This document shows, one piece after another, positions 28,505 through 37,713 of a DNA stretch of 45,310 bases. The DNA is from Paracoccaceae bacterium. Its GTDB lineage: Bacteria; Pseudomonadota; Alphaproteobacteria; Rhodobacterales; Rhodobacteraceae. Each line of letters begins with the position of its first letter. Within the stretch, counting starts at the first letter, position 1. The position numbers and the translations under genes are program-made. A model generated the notes under the pieces. That model saw only the letters and a list, made by a program, of their open reading frames with translations, did no database searches and was not told where the DNA came from. Location: NCBI GenBank assembly GCA_902635985.1, contig CACPPZ010000010.1:1-45310 (forward strand), in the 5' to 3' direction.

Positions 28505-29551
28505 ATGCAAAGAGTATATTTGGATCATAATTCTACTACTAAGTTGCGGCCAGAAGCGAGCCAAGCCATGCTGGAAGCAATGAATGTATTGGGTAATCCA
28601 TCGTCGGTTCATTTTGAGGGTCGTATGGCAAAATCTTTGTTAGAAAATGCCCGCGATAGTCTGTCGGTATCTCTTGGATGTAAGCCCGCATCCATAGTTT
28701 TTACTTCTGGTGCAACTGAAGCCGCTTCGATAGCTTTAAATGCTAATAAAATAAATTGTTCTGGGGTCGAGCATGATGCTGTCAAGAGTTTATGTGAAGA
28801 GACTTTAACCACCCTTCCTTCCGGTGAAATTTTGATTGGTGACCCTTCTACCTGTGCTGTTCAATTGGCTAATTCAGAGACTGGTATCTTACAAGATTTG
28901 CCTAAAGATATTTTTTTAAGTGATATTACGCAGGCATTTGGGAAGGTTCCATTTTCCTATGAATGGCTTGGAGCAAAAAGAGTAATTGTTTCTGCTCACA
29001 AATTTGGGGGGCCAAAGGGTGCGGGTGCTCTGGTTTTGGATGTTGATACACCATTATCCCCGCTAATTGTTGGCGGTGGTCAGGAAATGGGTAGAAGATC
29101 TGGTACAGAAAATATTGTGGGAGCAGTAGGTATGGCTGCCGCAGCTGCCGCTGCGTTAGTTGATTTAGAGCGAGGAGTTTGGAGCCATGTTGAAGAACTT
29201 AGAAACATTCTAGAAAATTCGATTGAAGAATCCATTAGTGAAACTACTTTTATTGGTAGAGGGACAAAGCGATTACCCAATACCAGCTTAATAATTAATG
29301 AGGGTTGGCGGGGTGAAACTCAGGTAATACAATTGGATTTAGCTGGATACGCTGTATCGGCTGGATCTGCTTGTTCTAGTGGAAAAGTCAGGACGTCAGC
29401 CGTTTTGAAGAGCATGGGTTACGATGATGAAAAAGCAAGTTGTGCATTGCGGGTTAGCTTGGGTCCAGATACTACAATAGAGGACGTAAATGGCTTTGTT
29501 AAAGCATATTGTAATGAAGGTAAAAAATTAATAAGCCGCAGGAATGGTTAA
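28505..29551 (+). CDS. iscS: Cysteine desulfurase, IscS/NifS-like (group I)
   Basis: PLP enzyme that takes sulfur from cysteine as a persulfide for Fe-S assembly. The 348 residues are shorter than E. coli IscS (404). The pyridoxal lysine is K166 in [12 protein letters not shown] and the PLP-stacking His is H90. The mobile-loop cysteine is C290 in [16 protein letters not shown], which is the group I type loop. It sits between iscR and sufB and overlaps sufB by eight bases. The same operon carries a second, group II enzyme (sufS), so two desulfurases serve one scaffold. Confidence 0.93.
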   Translation: MQRVYLDHNSTTKLRPEASQAMLEAMNVLGNPSSVHFEGRMAKSLLENARDSLSVSLGCKPASIVFTSGATEAASIALNANKINCSGVEHDAVKSLCEETLTTLPSGEILIGDPSTCAVQLANSETGILQDLPKDIFLSDITQAFGKVPFSYEWLGAKRVIVSAHKFGGPKGAGALVLDVDTPLSPLIVGGGQEMGRRSGTENIVGAVGMAAAAAAALVDLERGVWSHVEELRNILENSIEESISETTFIGRGTKRLPNTSLIINEGWRGETQVIQLDLAGYAVSAGSACSSGKVRTSAVLKSMGYDDEKASCALRVSLGPDTTIEDVNGFVKAYCNEGKKLISRRNG

Positions 29552-31085
29552 GCAGGAGATGGTTATGGGTGCAGGGGAAACTTTACAGGTAAAAGAGGGT
29601 GTCGATCAAGAGACGATAGATGCCGTGCGTGAGGTCAGTACCTACAAGTACGGTTGGGATACAGATATTGAAATGGAATACGCACCAAAAGGTGTGAACG
29701 AAGACATAGTCAAACTTATTTCTGAAAAAAATTCTGAGCCAGAGTGGATGACGAGTTGGCGATTAGGGGCTCTAGAGCGTTGGAAAAAGATGACTGAACC
29801 TAAATGGGCAATGGTAGAATATCCAGAAATTGATTTTCAGGATCAGTATTACTACGCAAGACCTAAATCCATGGTTGAAAAGCCAAAATCTCTCGAAGAG
29901 GTTGACCCAAAATTATTGGCAACATATGAAAAATTAGGCATCCCTTTGAAAGAGCAAATGATACTTGCTGGAGTTGAGGATAATGCAGATACACCTAGCA
30001 ATGACAGAAAAGTTGCAGTTGATGCTGTTTTTGACAGTGTTTCCGTTGGGACAACGTTTCAGTCTGAATTAAAGAAAGCAGGAGTTATTTTTTGTTCTAT
30101 TTCTGAAGCTATTAAGGAGTATCCTGATCTAGTTCAAAAGTATCTTGGTTCAGTAGTACCTGTTTCTGATAACTTTTATGCAACACTTAATAGTGCAGTT
30201 TTTTCTGATGGATCGTTTGTATATATTCCTCCAGGAGTAAGATGCCCAATGGAATTGTCGACGTATTTCCGCATCAATGCAGAAAATACAGGGCAGTTTG
30301 AACGTACGTTAATAATCGCTGATAAGGGTTCATATGTTTCTTATCTCGAGGGTTGTACAGCGCCCAAAAGAGATACCGCTCAGTTGCACGCGGCAGTAGT
30401 TGAAATAGTAGTAGAGGAAGATGCGGAAGTTAAGTATTCCACTGTTCAAAATTGGTTTCCTGGTGATGAACATGGAAATGGTGGCATTTACAACTTTGTT
30501 ACAAAGAGAGCTGACTGTAGAGGTGATAGATCGAAGGTGATGTGGACCCAAGTCGAAACTGGGTCGGCTGTAACTTGGAAATACCCTAGTTGCATACTAA
30601 GAGGTAATGAAAGTCAGGGTGAATTTTATTCAATAGCCATAGCGAACAATCATCAGCAGGCCGATACTGGGACTAAGATGTTGCACCTTGGAAAAAATAC
30701 CAAATCGCGGATCGTATCTAAGGGTATATCTGCTGGTGTGGCGCAGAATACCTATAGAGGTCAGGTTAATATGCATCCGCGAGCAAAAAATAGTAGAAAT
30801 TATACTCAGTGTGATAGTCTTTTAATTGGAGACAAGTGTGGTGCTCATACAGTACCTTACATTGAGGTTAAGAATAACTCTTCTAGGGTGGAGCACGAGG
30901 CGACAACGTCAAAAGTTGATGATGACCAACTTTTTTATTGCAGACAACGAGGCATGGATGAAGAAGAAGCTGTAGCATTAGTGGTTAATGGTTTTTGCAA
31001 AGATGTTTTACAGGCTTTACCCATGGAATTTGCAATGGAAGCACAACAACTAGTGGCAATATCTCTTGAAGGCTCCGTTGGCTAG
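29544..31085 (+). CDS. sufB: Fe-S cluster assembly protein SufB
   Basis: Scaffold subunit of the SufBCD complex, on which clusters are built in the cytoplasm. The 513 residues are full length. Typical parts are [75 protein letters not shown] and the C-terminal [24 protein letters not shown]. The beta-helix core carries the conserved cysteine in EGCTAP. The ATG lies inside the end of iscS, indicating coupling. The 62 bases before sufC contain no recognisable gene. Confidence 0.97.
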   Translation: MVKQEMVMGAGETLQVKEGVDQETIDAVREVSTYKYGWDTDIEMEYAPKGVNEDIVKLISEKNSEPEWMTSWRLGALERWKKMTEPKWAMVEYPEIDFQDQYYYARPKSMVEKPKSLEEVDPKLLATYEKLGIPLKEQMILAGVEDNADTPSNDRKVAVDAVFDSVSVGTTFQSELKKAGVIFCSISEAIKEYPDLVQKYLGSVVPVSDNFYATLNSAVFSDGSFVYIPPGVRCPMELSTYFRINAENTGQFERTLIIADKGSYVSYLEGCTAPKRDTAQLHAAVVEIVVEEDAEVKYSTVQNWFPGDEHGNGGIYNFVTKRADCRGDRSKVMWTQVETGSAVTWKYPSCILRGNESQGEFYSIAIANNHQQADTGTKMLHLGKNTKSRIVSKGISAGVAQNTYRGQVNMHPRAKNSRNYTQCDSLLIGDKCGAHTVPYIEVKNNSSRVEHEATTSKVDDDQLFYCRQRGMDEEEAVALVVNGFCKDVLQALPMEFAMEAQQLVAISLEGSVG

Positions 31086-31147
31086 TTGCGATTATAATTA
31101 CAATGTCATAGGTAAACGATGGGTAAAGTCACTGTTGGTAGGAAAAA

Positions 31148-31903
31148 ATGTTAAAAATTAATAATTTACACGTTTCTTTGGACGATGAAGATAAACAAAT
31201 ATTAAAAGGAGTGGATTTAAATGTAGACGCTGGGAAAGTTCATGCAATTATGGGGCCGAATGGGTCTGGAAAGTCCACCCTTTCATATGTTTTGTCTGGT
31301 AAAGATGGCTATAATGTTACGAATGGAACAGTTGAACTAAATGGTTATGATATCCTTGAGTTGGAACCAGAGGAGCGAGCATCTCTAGGTCTATTTTTGG
31401 CCTTCCAATATCCCATCGAAATTCCTGGTGTGGGTAATATGACATTCCTTCGAACAGCTATAAACGCTCAACGAAAATCCCGCGGTGAAGATGAAATTAG
31501 CGCAACAGATTTTTTACGTTTAGTTCGGGAAAAGGCCGCTACATTGAAAATTGATACTGATATGTTGAAGAGGCCTGTGAATGTAGGCTTCTCTGGTGGT
31601 GAGAAAAAACGTAATGAAATCTTACAAATGGCTATGCTTGAACCTAAGGTTTGTATCTTAGATGAAACTGATTCAGGGTTGGATGTAGATGCAATGAAAC
31701 TAGTTGCCAACGGTGTTAATGCCCTTCGTGATGAGGGAAGAGGGTTTTTGGTTATAACCCACTACCAGCGTTTACTAGACCATATTAAACCCGATATTGT
31801 GCACATTATGGCGGATGGCAAAATAGTTAAGACTGGGGGTCCTGAGCTGGCTATAGAAGTTGAAAACAATGGTTATTCAGACTTACTGGACGAGGCTTCT
31901 TAA
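31148..31903 (+). CDS. sufC: Fe-S cluster assembly ATPase SufC
   Basis: ABC-type ATPase that drives conformational change in SufB-SufD. The 251 residues contain Walker A GPNGSGKST, the Q-loop region FLAFQYPIEIPGV, a signature loop NVGFSGGEKKRNEILQM, Walker B VCILDETDSGLDVDA and the switch His in VITHYQRLL. GGTAGGAA precedes the ATG. Its stop overlaps the sufD start by one base (TAATG), so the two are translationally coupled. Confidence 0.97.
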   Translation: MLKINNLHVSLDDEDKQILKGVDLNVDAGKVHAIMGPNGSGKSTLSYVLSGKDGYNVTNGTVELNGYDILELEPEERASLGLFLAFQYPIEIPGVGNMTFLRTAINAQRKSRGEDEISATDFLRLVREKAATLKIDTDMLKRPVNVGFSGGEKKRNEILQMAMLEPKVCILDETDSGLDVDAMKLVANGVNALRDEGRGFLVITHYQRLLDHIKPDIVHIMADGKIVKTGGPELAIEVENNGYSDLLDEAS

Positions 31904-33183
31904 TGAGTTTCCCAGAGCAAAACAGTGCTGAAAATCTGGAAATAAAAGAGTCTGCGTTGGTAACTGCTGGCTGGAGCGCCGAAGCTCGCAAAGATGCTTT
32001 TGAGCGAACAATGAAGTCTGGGCTGCCGACTGCTCGAGATGAATATTGGAAATACACTAATCCTAAGAGTTTAACGAGTAAAATAGTTGAAAAGGCGCCA
32101 CTTTCGAAAGACAAAGAAGGCGGTATGTTCACCGGCGCTAATCCAATTAAAATTGTTTTTGTTGATGGTAAATTTGCACCAGAAAAGTCAGATGACTTGG
32201 ATGTTTCAGGGCTTTCGGTAGAACGTTTAAGCATAATAAATAAATTAAACCTGCATTGGGCTAAAGATCTGTACGGTCGGTATGAAAAGTTGAGCCAAGT
32301 ATCTGTTCCTCGCCCTTTGGCAGCCTATAACACTGCTTACGCAGATGAAGGTGTTGTTATAAATGTTTCGGAGCGTATCGAACGCCCAATTAATATCATT
32401 TATGAGCATGCTGACGAGTATTCTGATGTCATTCTCCGTCATATCATCAAAATTGATGATAATGCTGAACTCACTTTGCTTGAAAATGGACCAGCAGCAG
32501 CGCGCTTGAATCAGGTAATGGAGGTTAAGTTGAGTGATGGCGCAAAATTTAACCATATTCGTGTTTTAGGTCGGGATCACGAGCGCAGGACTGCCACTCA
32601 TATTTTTGGAGAATTGGGTAAAGAAGCAAAATTTAAGTCCTTTACACTTACAGTTAATGGCGTTTTAACTCGTAATGAGTGTTTCCTTAATATTAATGGT
32701 GATGATGCAGCTGCTCATATATCTGGTGCCTGCATAGGTGATGGTGATTTTCATCATGATGATACTGTGTTTATAACTCACGACGCAGTAGGTTCAGAGA
32801 GTAGGCAGGTGTTTAAAAAGGTCCTAAGAAATGGTGCTACTGGGGTATTTCAGGGCAAAATCTTAGTAAAACCAAACGCACAAAAAACAGATGGCTATCA
32901 AATTAGTCAGTCTTTGCTGTTAGATGAGGATAGCCAATTTTTGGCTAAGCCAGAACTAGAAATCTATGCCGATGATGTCGCTTGCTCACACGGGTCTACT
33001 TCAGGTGCGATTGACGAAGAAGCTTTATTTTATTTGACCTCAAGAGGAATTTCAAAACAAATTGCTATAGATATGCTTACAATGGCTTTCTTAGCAGAGG
33101 CTGTTGAAGAAATTGAAAATATAAAATTAAAGCAAGTTATACTCGACCTTTTAACTAATTGGTTAGATCGGCATAGTAGCTAA
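31903..33183 (+). CDS. sufD: Fe-S cluster assembly protein SufD
   Basis: Partner of SufB in the SufBC2D complex, needed for iron acquisition during cluster formation. The 426 residues include GLPTARDEYWKYTNPKSL near the N-terminus and the conserved beta-helix segment KPNAQKTDGYQISQSLLLDEDS. The C-terminal CSHGSTSGAIDEEALFYLTSRG carries the Cys and His typical of SufD. It overlaps sufC and the first YIP1 gene by one base each (TAATG), so the genes are tightly coupled. Confidence 0.96.
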   Translation: MSFPEQNSAENLEIKESALVTAGWSAEARKDAFERTMKSGLPTARDEYWKYTNPKSLTSKIVEKAPLSKDKEGGMFTGANPIKIVFVDGKFAPEKSDDLDVSGLSVERLSIINKLNLHWAKDLYGRYEKLSQVSVPRPLAAYNTAYADEGVVINVSERIERPINIIYEHADEYSDVILRHIIKIDDNAELTLLENGPAAARLNQVMEVKLSDGAKFNHIRVLGRDHERRTATHIFGELGKEAKFKSFTLTVNGVLTRNECFLNINGDDAAAHISGACIGDGDFHHDDTVFITHDAVGSESRQVFKKVLRNGATGVFQGKILVKPNAQKTDGYQISQSLLLDEDSQFLAKPELEIYADDVACSHGSTSGAIDEEALFYLTSRGISKQIAIDMLTMAFLAEAVEEIENIKLKQVILDLLTNWLDRHSS

Positions 33184-33674
33184 TGTCAGTAGTGTCTAAT
33201 GTTTTATACACTTACTGGTCGCCTTCGAAAGCATTTGAGCGTATGTATGCTCGTCCAGCTAATGAGGCTACCTCCTTAGGCTACTTAATGGGTGCATGCT
33301 TTCTAACCTATGTTGCTCAGTGGCCATATCTTGCGCGTCAAGCGCATTTAGAGGAATTTAATTTACAAACAAGCTTAGCTGCAAGCTTGCTTGCGTGGTT
33401 ATTGATAGCTCCACTTTTACTTTATACGCTTGCATTAGTATTATATTTTTTCCACAAATTTTTTAAGGGAAGTAAATCGTCTGCACAGATTCGAACGGGT
33501 CTTTTTTGGTCGTTCCTTGCAGCCACTCCAATAATGATGCTTTTTGGGTTAGTTAAGGGATTTCTTGGAGATGGTACAGCTGAAAGTATTGTTGGTTTTT
33601 TTTGGTTTGTAGCTTTTTCCTATTTTATTTTTTGTGCTGTATTACGAGCTAAGGGTGGGGGTGCCTTCCAGTGA
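33183..33674 (+). CDS. YIP1-family membrane protein in the suf operon (first copy)
   Basis: A 163-residue inner-membrane protein with about four or five hydrophobic helices. It starts VLYTYWSPSKAFERMYARPA, which resembles the amphipathic start of YIP1-domain proteins. It overlaps sufD at the start (TAATG) and the second YIP1-like gene by four bases at the end, so it is an integral member of the operon. No role in Fe-S assembly is established for this family. Plausible ideas are a membrane anchor or an ion channel, but the sequence gives no active site. Confidence 0.75.
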   Translation: MSVVSNVLYTYWSPSKAFERMYARPANEATSLGYLMGACFLTYVAQWPYLARQAHLEEFNLQTSLAASLLAWLLIAPLLLYTLALVLYFFHKFFKGSKSSAQIRTGLFWSFLAATPIMMLFGLVKGFLGDGTAESIVGFFWFVAFSYFIFCAVLRAKGGGAFQ

Positions 33675-34237
33675 ACCAATTCTATCACCTCGCCAAAATA
33701 AGTGTCTTAAACCCTGAAGAGGCAACAAGCATTCTTTTTTCAAAAGGCTGGAACGTAACAATCGCGGCTATGGTTCTCACCGCAGCAACATGCATAAGTA
33801 CCATTTTGGCTTTTATACCAAACCCTGATATTTCGGAAGAAATTCGGGCTAATGGATTAATGTTTTCGCCAATAGGCACGGCAGTTATAGTCCTTATGTC
33901 GTCCTACCTAGCAGCATTTTTTATCGCCAGAGGAGGCACTTGGTTCGGCGGCAAAGCAACCTTTGGTCAGATTTTATCAATTATGGCTTGGACACAAGTA
34001 TTACAGGTGATTTTCCAAACAATTGTAGTAATGATATTGTTTATTGTGGCTCCTATTGCAGGGATTATGCAAATCGGATTTGTTATTTTGGGGGTATATA
34101 TCCTTATTTCGTTTGTGAAAGCTGCCCATGGATTACAGAGCCTACTAATGTCTGGCATATTGGTTATCTTAGGTTCCTTATTTGCTTTTTTAGGAACAGG
34201 TTTGATTTTTGGCGGTATATTAAATAGGTTTTTATGA
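33671..34237 (+). CDS. YIP1-family membrane protein in the suf operon (second copy)
   Basis: A 188-residue protein starting with GTG at 33671 (GTGA overlap with the preceding stop) and ending four bases into sufS. It has about five transmembrane segments, and the pattern ISVLNPEEATSILFSKGWNVTIAAMVL at its start is typical of YIP1-domain proteins. The first and second copies are not near-identical but share architecture, suggesting an old duplication or a heteromeric pair. Function is unknown; position between sufD and sufS suggests a link to Fe-S biogenesis. Confidence 0.75.
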   Translation: MNQFYHLAKISVLNPEEATSILFSKGWNVTIAAMVLTAATCISTILAFIPNPDISEEIRANGLMFSPIGTAVIVLMSSYLAAFFIARGGTWFGGKATFGQILSIMAWTQVLQVIFQTIVVMILFIVAPIAGIMQIGFVILGVYILISFVKAAHGLQSLLMSGILVILGSLFAFLGTGLIFGGILNRFL

Positions 34238-35457
34238 TGATTGATGTGCAGAAATTGCGATCAGATTTTCCAATATTGGCAAGGGAAGTTAATGGTAAAC
34301 AATTAGTCTACCTAGATAATGGTGCTTCATCGCAAAAACCGCAGATAGTTATTGATGCTATTTGTAATGCTTATTCAAACGAATATTCGAATGTCCACCG
34401 GGGACTTCATTTCCTATCAAATTTAGCAACAGATAACTATGAAAATGTTAGATCAATTGTCCAGAAATTTTTATGTGCTGAGTTTGAAGAGGAGATAGTA
34501 TTCACATCTGGAACGACAGAAGGCATTAACTTAGCAGCCTATGCATGGGGAATGGAGCATTTAAAAAATGATGATGAAATCATTTTGAGTGTTATGGAAC
34601 ATCATGCTAATATAGTTCCGTGGCATTTTTTGCGGGAACGTTATGGCATTAAAATCAAATGGGTTGATTGTGATGTAAATGGCAACATAGATCCGCAAGC
34701 AATTATTGATCAGTTTAGCGATAGAACAAAGTTGCTGGCTATCACGCATATGTCTAATGTTTTGGGAACAATAGTTGATGTGAAAACTCTATGTCATGAG
34801 GCAAGTAAAAGAGGAATTGTATCCTTGATTGATGGATCACAAGCGGCGGTTCATATGCCAGTAAACGTCAAGGAGATAGGATGCGATTTTTATGCTATAA
34901 CGGGTCATAAATTATGTGGTCCATCAGGTTCAGGTGCCATTTACATAAAAAAAGAAATTCAAAAAGCTATGCGACCATTCATTGGTGGCGGGGATATGAT
35001 CAAGGATGTGTTCAAGGATAAGGTGATTTATAATGACCCGCCGATGAAATTTGAGGCAGGTACTCCTGGCATTGTGCAAACAATTGGCCTTGGTGTGGCT
35101 TTGGAATACATGATGAATATTGGTATGGATAATATTGAGTTGTATGAAAGTGAATTAACACTCTATGCGCGTCAAAAATTAGAAGATTTAAATTGGCTAA
35201 ATATCCAGGGAAAACCAATCAAAAAAGGCGGAATTTTTGCGTTTACGTTGGAAGGCTCTGCTCATGCCCATGATATTTCTACAATCTTAGATAAGCAAGG
35301 AATTGCAGTTAGAGCTGGTCAACACTGCGCAGGTCCCTTGATGCACCACATGGGAATTAATGCATCTTGCAGAGCGTCATTTGCTTTTTATAACACAAAG
35401 AATGAAGTTGATAAGCTTTTAAATGGTCTGGAATTAGCTCGGGATTTACTATCCTAA
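34234..35457 (+). CDS. sufS: Cysteine desulfurase SufS (group II)
   Basis: PLP enzyme that supplies persulfide sulfur to the Suf complex. The 407 residues match SufS length. They include FPILAREVNGKQLVYLDNGASSQKP, EHHANIVPWHFL, the pyridoxal lysine in ITGHKLCGPSG and the active-site cysteine at about residue 365 in AGQHCAGPLMHHMG, as in E. coli SufS Cys364. Group II enzymes usually need SufE or SufU to accept sulfur; neither gene is in this operon. The ATG overlaps the second YIP1 gene by four bases. Confidence 0.96.
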   Translation: MMIDVQKLRSDFPILAREVNGKQLVYLDNGASSQKPQIVIDAICNAYSNEYSNVHRGLHFLSNLATDNYENVRSIVQKFLCAEFEEEIVFTSGTTEGINLAAYAWGMEHLKNDDEIILSVMEHHANIVPWHFLRERYGIKIKWVDCDVNGNIDPQAIIDQFSDRTKLLAITHMSNVLGTIVDVKTLCHEASKRGIVSLIDGSQAAVHMPVNVKEIGCDFYAITGHKLCGPSGSGAIYIKKEIQKAMRPFIGGGDMIKDVFKDKVIYNDPPMKFEAGTPGIVQTIGLGVALEYMMNIGMDNIELYESELTLYARQKLEDLNWLNIQGKPIKKGGIFAFTLEGSAHAHDISTILDKQGIAVRAGQHCAGPLMHHMGINASCRASFAFYNTKNEVDKLLNGLELARDLLS

Positions 35458-35513
35458 TTCTTTAGTCAGCTTACAAAGCTTTAAAATATTATAAACATAG
35501 CTTATTATAAGTA

Positions 35514-35750
35514 ATGCGGATTTTTTTTCTTTTATCATTTTTGGTAGTTTGTGCTCCAGGTGTTTTGTTATCACAAACAGCTGAAGAATTGCTAGCAACC
35601 GGAATAGTGAGAGCAAGTATGCCTTTTGAAGATGAAAAATATGTTGGATTTCAATTACTAATTGAATTTAATGAGGAACTTCATGTTTGTACTTTTAAAG
35701 TTGTTTCAGATACTCAAGAGCTACAAAACTGCGAGAAATTAGACAAATAG
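35514..35750 (+). CDS. Small secreted protein of unknown function
   Basis: A 78-residue protein with a classical signal peptide (MRIFFLLSFLVVCAPGVLLS, probable cleavage near SQT or LLS-Q). The mature part is about 58 residues, acidic, with two cysteines (VCTFKV and LQNCEK) that could form one disulfide in the periplasm. I do not recognise it. It stands 56 bases after sufS on the same strand with no clear terminator between, and is convergent with fmdB. Confidence 0.6.
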   Translation: MRIFFLLSFLVVCAPGVLLSQTAEELLATGIVRASMPFEDEKYVGFQLLIEFNEELHVCTFKVVSDTQELQNCEKLDK

Positions 35751-35769
35751 ATATTACCTAAAATAAAAA

Positions 35770-36120
35770 TCAATGACTTATCATCCAAGATCTTTTTGTA
35801 GGGAACGTTTTACTTCCATCTGGCAGATGCATTGTTTTAGATTTTTTATTACCCGAGCTACAGCATGAACAATTTGGACCGTGAGTAACAGCTTTATTAT
35901 TATTTTTGTTCGACACTATATTCGGCTCATTCGCGCTTTTTTCGTTTATACTATGTGCTTTTTTTCTCGCATCGCTTAATGAATACAGCACTGGGGTAGC
36001 GAGGGCCCTTTCAGAAAGGCCCCCGCACTTTTGGCATGCACAGGCCTCACCCGCCCGTGACATAGATTGTAAACTAGTGAAAGTGCCACAATTTTTGCAA
36101 TTATATTCATAAAATGGCAT
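35770..36120 (-). CDS. fmdB: FmdB-family zinc-ribbon protein
   Basis: A 116-residue protein with the FmdB start MPFYEYNCKNCG and two CxxC knuckles (C8/C11 and C29/C32), forming a small zinc ribbon. A Ser/Asn/Lys-rich tail with a further Cys cluster (NCSCCSSG) follows. In Methylophilus methylotrophus, fmdB lies beside the formamidase gene and was proposed to regulate it. Here it lies 19 bases downstream of fmdA on the same strand, so the pair is almost certainly one operon. Biochemical function of the family is not settled. Confidence 0.9.
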   Translation of the reverse strand: MPFYEYNCKNCGTFTSLQSMSRAGEACACQKCGGLSERALATPVLYSLSDARKKAHSINEKSANEPNIVSNKNNNKAVTHGPNCSCCSSGNKKSKTMHLPDGSKTFPTKRSWMISH

Positions 36121-36139
36121 GGAGGAAAGTCCTACTAAT

Positions 36140-37369
36140 TTACAAATCTGGTGCTACACATACTGCCCCTGCGCTCAAGTCCTGTTTTTTTGGCCCATTT
36201 GCGTTCGGCGAAATATCGAAGTCAAAAATTTGCGTAGGTAGCCACAAAGTCGCACATGCGTTAGGGATGTCTACGACCCCGCTTATATGTCCTTGACAAG
36301 GTGCTGTACCTAAAATTGCATATGCCTGGGCGCCAGAGTACCCAAATTTTTTCAAGTACTCGATCGCATTGAGACAAGCCTGTCTATAAGCTATATGGAC
36401 ATCTAAATAATGCTGCTCTCCCGCTTCATCAACGGAAATTCCCTCGAATATAAGATGATCGTTATAAGCGGGAGTTATCGGGCTAGGTTTGAATATTGGA
36501 TTTTTAATTCCATATTTCGCCATACCATCTTTAATAACATTGGCCCTCATATGTATCCATCCAGCCATCTCAATAGCCCCACAGAAAGTAATTTCTCCAT
36601 CGCCTTGACTGAAATGCAAATCACCAACAGAAAGGCCTCCACCATCAACATATACAGGGAAATATACCTTACTGCCTCTGGATAAATCTTTTATGTCGCA
36701 ATTTCCGCCATGCTCTCTTGGAGGCACGGTTCTCGCACCTTCAGCTGCGGCAGCGTCTCTTTCGTCTCCCTTCATACGTCCCATGTGCGCACAGTATTCA
36801 TTAGGTAAGGCTGCGAGCGGTGGTGTCCTTTCTGGATCAGTATTGAAAAGCTTTTCTTCTCTGGTATTCCACTTATTTAGTTCATCGCGAGATGGTAAAC
36901 AGCCGATCAAACCAGGATGAATTAGGCCCGCAAAATTTACTCCAGGAACGTGACGGGAGCGCGTAAACATACCTTCAATATCCCAAATTGATTTGTGTGC
37001 ATCAGGGAAGTGTTCGGTTAAAAATCCTCCTCCATTATTTCTAGAAAAGAAACCATTGAAGCCCCACAAGTTATTTTGGAAAGCACCAATATCTAAAATA
37101 TCAACTTCAAGCAAATCTCCTGGTTTTGCGCCATTTACACCTATTGGACCACTTAAGAAATGAACTTGTTCGAGAATAACATCTCTTACATCGGCTGCGC
37201 TGTCGTCATTTTTTATTTGACCACCAGTCCAATCCATACATTCTACTATAAAATCCTCTCCAGGGTTAACAGTGGCCACTATGGGAATATCAGGGTGCCA
37301 TCTATTATGAATATTGTCGTGTTCATAAGGTGATTTGTCTAAATCTATTTTGATTATTGTATCGGCCAT
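36140..37369 (-). CDS. fmdA: Formamidase (FmdA/AmdA acetamidase family)
   Basis: Hydrolyses formamide to formate and ammonium, giving nitrogen and a C1 unit. Related enzymes also take acetamide. The 409 residues are full length and match the FmdA type throughout: WHPDIPIVATVNPGEDFIVE, GPIGVNGAKPGDLLEVDI, PREHGGNCDIKDLSRGSKVYFPVYV and DLHFSQGDGEITFCGAIEMAGW. There is no signal peptide. GGGGAG lies just upstream of the ATG. The 344-base upstream region carries an element shared with the importer control region. Confidence 0.95.
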   Translation of the reverse strand: MADTIIKIDLDKSPYEHDNIHNRWHPDIPIVATVNPGEDFIVECMDWTGGQIKNDDSAADVRDVILEQVHFLSGPIGVNGAKPGDLLEVDILDIGAFQNNLWGFNGFFSRNNGGGFLTEHFPDAHKSIWDIEGMFTRSRHVPGVNFAGLIHPGLIGCLPSRDELNKWNTREEKLFNTDPERTPPLAALPNEYCAHMGRMKGDERDAAAAEGARTVPPREHGGNCDIKDLSRGSKVYFPVYVDGGGLSVGDLHFSQGDGEITFCGAIEMAGWIHMRANVIKDGMAKYGIKNPIFKPSPITPAYNDHLIFEGISVDEAGEQHYLDVHIAYRQACLNAIEYLKKFGYSGAQAYAILGTAPCQGHISGVVDIPNACATLWLPTQIFDFDISPNANGPKKQDLSAGAVCVAPDL

Positions 37370-37713
37370 TTAATGTCTCCCCAAATTAATTAAAAATTTT
37401 TAAATTTCTAATTATTTTACTGCCTAATTTTTCCTTAGTACTTTATCAAACTTCAGGCTTGATTGTTCCATTTGTCGCAAGGCAATAAATATCTCTGGAA
37501 GAGTTCATTAGTATTTTGAAAAATACTTAAAGAGATAACCAATGACCTCGCGCGGAACGATTATCAAGTGATTTTAAATTACGTGCTTCGATAGCGTAAG
37601 CGCTATACGTCATTTAACTTATCTCTCTAAATATCTGATAATAAACAACTTTAAATGTTATAATATAACCTAAAAATTTACTTGCTTGTATTTCCATCAA
37701 TTATTTTATTTTT
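37370..37713. other. Control region upstream of fmdA
   Basis: This 344-base stretch lies between fmdA and the response-regulator gene (both leftward) and contains no gene. It should hold the fmdA promoter. About 235 bases upstream of the fmdA ATG it has ATACGTCATTTAAC (37605-37618), shared with the importer region, overlapping a hairpin-forming dyad ATAGCG/CGCTAT (37591-37606). On the fmdA strand a weak TTGATA-17-TAGGCA pair can be seen near the coding end; its weakness would fit activator dependence. Confidence 0.65.
37591..37618 (-). promoter_or_regulatory. Candidate response-regulator site upstream of fmdA
   Basis: Read toward fmdA, the sequence is GTTAAATGACGTAT followed by AGCGCTTACGCTATC. 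The 11-mer AAATGACGTAT occurs identically upstream of the importer gene, in the same orientation relative to its target, and GTTAA(A/T)TGACGTAT is shared with the second importer half-site. A looser second half (TTACGCTAT) lies about 14-15 bases on, mirroring the two-site spacing at the importer. Binding by the adjacent LuxR-type regulator is inferred. Confidence 0.55.

Noticed and set aside
31119-31154. Eleven-codon frame (MGKVTVGRKKC) overlapping the sufC start
   Set aside because: It could be a coupling leader peptide, but it is too short to separate from chance, has no good ribosome site, and no regulatory logic is visible.
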